Positions 63,501 through 64,000 of a DNA stretch of 64,000 nucleotides are shown one piece after another. The DNA lies in assembly GCA_005502875.1 (NCBI GenBank), contig SCMV01000008.1, positions 1-64,000 of the forward strand, in the 5' to 3' direction. Position 1 is the stretch's first letter. Each line of letters starts with the position of its first letter. Under the pieces are notes generated by a model that was not told the DNA's origin, ran no database searches, and saw nothing but the letters and a program-made list of their open reading frames with translations. The stretch is from Comamonadaceae bacterium 2PF. Its GTDB lineage: Bacteria; Pseudomonadota; Gammaproteobacteria; Burkholderiales; Burkholderiaceae_C. The position numbers were made by a program, and so were the translations under genes.

Positions 63501-64000
63501 GAACCGGCCATCAGGGGCAGGTCGGCTGCGCCCACCTTCATGGCATTCGACAGGGTGGTGTTGGCGGCCGAAGATGCCTGCGCGGTGCCGGGCAAAGGCA
63601 CGTTCACGAACCCACCCGACAAGCTGGCCTGGATGTTCAGGTTGCCCGCGCTGACGATGCTCAGGCTCATCGGCGCGTGAGTGCTTGGCTTGACGACGAA
63701 CTGGCTGCTGCTGGCTTCCTTGACCAGTTGGGTCAGGTTCCAGTCGGTCGACAAGGTGAGGTCGCCCTCCGACTGCAGCACCTGGGCGGACTGGACCTTG
63801 GCCACGGTGCTGGCGTCCAACTTCCCGTTGGCCACCTTGTTGAGCGTGTCCAGGGCCACCGCCGATTGCTGGAAGGCATCGCTGCGGGCCTTGGCGTCCG
63901 TCAGGACCTGGGCCGACAGGTCATCGACCGTGGTGCGTTCTTCGCCCTGCACGGTCAGCGTGCCCACGCCAATCAACGTGGACTGGATCGCGGCCACGCG
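60515..64000 (-). CDS. Filamentous-haemagglutinin-like surface protein, partial (C-terminal part)
   Basis: About 1160 residues are in the window; the N-terminus, with any signal and secretion domain, lies past the right edge. The sequence is full of beta-helix-type repeats typical of filamentous haemagglutinins (LQAGRDLRTQSVG, VTARAGGDV-like DITARAGGDVVDMGFVTA, LVQAGRDLNIIGTTRVRGPG). The C-terminal 350 residues match the FHA-family outer-membrane domain, with IFVVENGDMLLWASFGNIDA, GSKTVTGAPAPVVRVVDGRL and APTIVGANDIQIAGGGNLAP. The end is strongly charged (DEDSERDDKKK). No TpsB transporter gene is in the window. The adjacent ExbB-fusion gene suggests the motor locus and this protein work together. 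Confidence 0.85.
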   Translation of the reverse strand, partial: RVAAIQSTLIGVGTLTVQGEERTTVDDLSAQVLTDAKARSDAFQQSAVALDTLNKVANGKLDASTVAKVQSAQVLQSEGDLTLSTDWNLTQLVKEASSSQFVVKPSTHAPMSLSIVSAGNLNIQASLSGGFVNVPLPGTAQASSAANTTLSNAMKVGAADLPLMAGSDITLVAGADLGSADVAATAAGAAADVRIGDPADEPTSARQVFVRSTIGDLRVVASRDVVLENERATVYTTGLLASAEEAPGAEGFGKGSATSTKLHANLITRGTGVNTTRQLPFMLGGGSVSLQAGRDLRTQSVGKASFVSDWTFHKSEVNADKSQSWWARYDLFDMGVATFGGGDITARAGGDVVDMGFVTATSGYKDDAGYVHRFGGGDVEVSADGNIAGLLAKVGGSTGRVDAGLNIEGTASRGAASLFYENTQLQVQAAQDVLVDLITEAGLQGRGNSTSALDSADTSYGIAGLGRDASLNLLSASGDILVNAVMPPGVSTANRGTAAVLPSDSRLSAPLGDITAAYLNQMPQSGGASLDVLAGGDLKASGVTVWANSPFGEGVQWARADVLSTFTIQNSPGSGGALTAGSSESARREPVRLIAETGDVTLRAEVGDATRIIAGGDVNLLGLLVQQQDGNELSLVQAGRDLNIIGTTRVRGPGDALFVAGRDVNLTAADGIDTNGNRENGALPEGSANLTVMAGVQPGASDFGVAEQRFFHLLGGAGVADRPADLYAQLLAARGGQVVPGLGSAAAQAFAGQGFAEQLVAARDLVGAQAFEAAVLTYMQGRDAKPNLTTAQAIAALATLPQREQAALLGNVLAPAWSQAVAPEVQRSTALDMAKARGGAYALALSEYLKLRTGTQDLGDAQALQAFEQLSTEHRLLFTNQVLKRELTVAGINATQQTTPDAKLDAYQSGFNALATVFPGSQDTSSLLMGASSIKTQQNSQINVFTPHGGMNVGRLTGLADSAAAAKLGIVTTSGGDITGVVRDSIEVNQSRIFVVENGDMLLWASFGNIDAGKGSKTVTGAPAPVVRVVDGRLVVDTTGSFSGSGIAALDPDSKLYLFAPRGEINAGEAGIRAGGAITIDAPTIVGANDIQIAGGGNLAPPPTVGNASTNVGSLGQSATAAGPSQAESRGTSTPKRRLLLDFLGFGSDKDEDSERDDKKK

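Overview
The window is GC-rich bacterial DNA whose gene content points to a betaproteobacterium of the order Burkholderiales, close to the Comamonadaceae/Aquabacterium/Ideonella/Leptothrix group. The signs are the secY-rpmJ-rpsM order without infA, the rsmI-yraN-SIS-BON cluster, a DUF3455 lipoprotein behind an ECF sigma/anti-sigma pair, a lipase with a Lif foldase, and pilT and pilU flanking a cyclic-nucleotide-binding protein. Genus and species cannot be fixed from the sequence alone.

Region 1-8500 is accessory. It starts in a cut-off IS3-family transposase. A three-gene type VI secretion cassette follows (PAAR tip, Tae4 peptidoglycan amidase, small membrane protein). Next is a DUF6035/CoiA-like nuclease gene split by a complete IS407-group insertion sequence with a 4-bp target duplication. 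Then come several small or unknown genes, a TIR-domain protein divergent from an unknown 224-aa protein, and a DUF6471 gene with repeats upstream. The region ends at the 3' end of a tRNA-Arg gene, which looks like the edge of a genomic island.

Region 8540-20500 is housekeeping and metabolic. It holds a cytochrome c5-like protein, a minus-strand run (unknown protein, YheT-type hydrolase, NTF2-like protein, purU), an ECF sigma/RskA-like anti-sigma pair with a DUF3455 lipoprotein, a zinc-finger protein, ilvE, an overlapping acetate kinase and MaoC-phosphotransacetylase pair, and a TetR regulator next to an Old Yellow Enzyme.

Region 20500-30560 carries two identical initiator tRNAs and the spc/alpha ribosomal operons on the minus strand (rplN to rplQ, including secY and rpoA). 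An internal terminator-like hairpin and promoter lie between rpsK and rpsD.

Region 30700-47350 contains tldD, a lipase foldase behind two tandem lipases, rsmI/yraN/SIS/dolP, a beta-hydroxyacid dehydrogenase, pilU/CNB/pilT for twitching motility, yggS, a NarL-type regulator with a hybrid kinase, proC and ubiA.

Region 47350-64000 has an AcrAB/MexAB-OprM-type efflux operon, a phosphatase and a DUF1840 gene. It ends with the most unusual locus of the window: a filamentous-haemagglutinin-like giant protein (cut by the right edge), an ExbB fused to periplasmic DUF2341/LamG-like domains, two ExbD proteins, TonB, a putative porin and a periplasmic coiled-coil protein, all on one strand. This looks like a dedicated TonB-type motor serving a cell-surface system.
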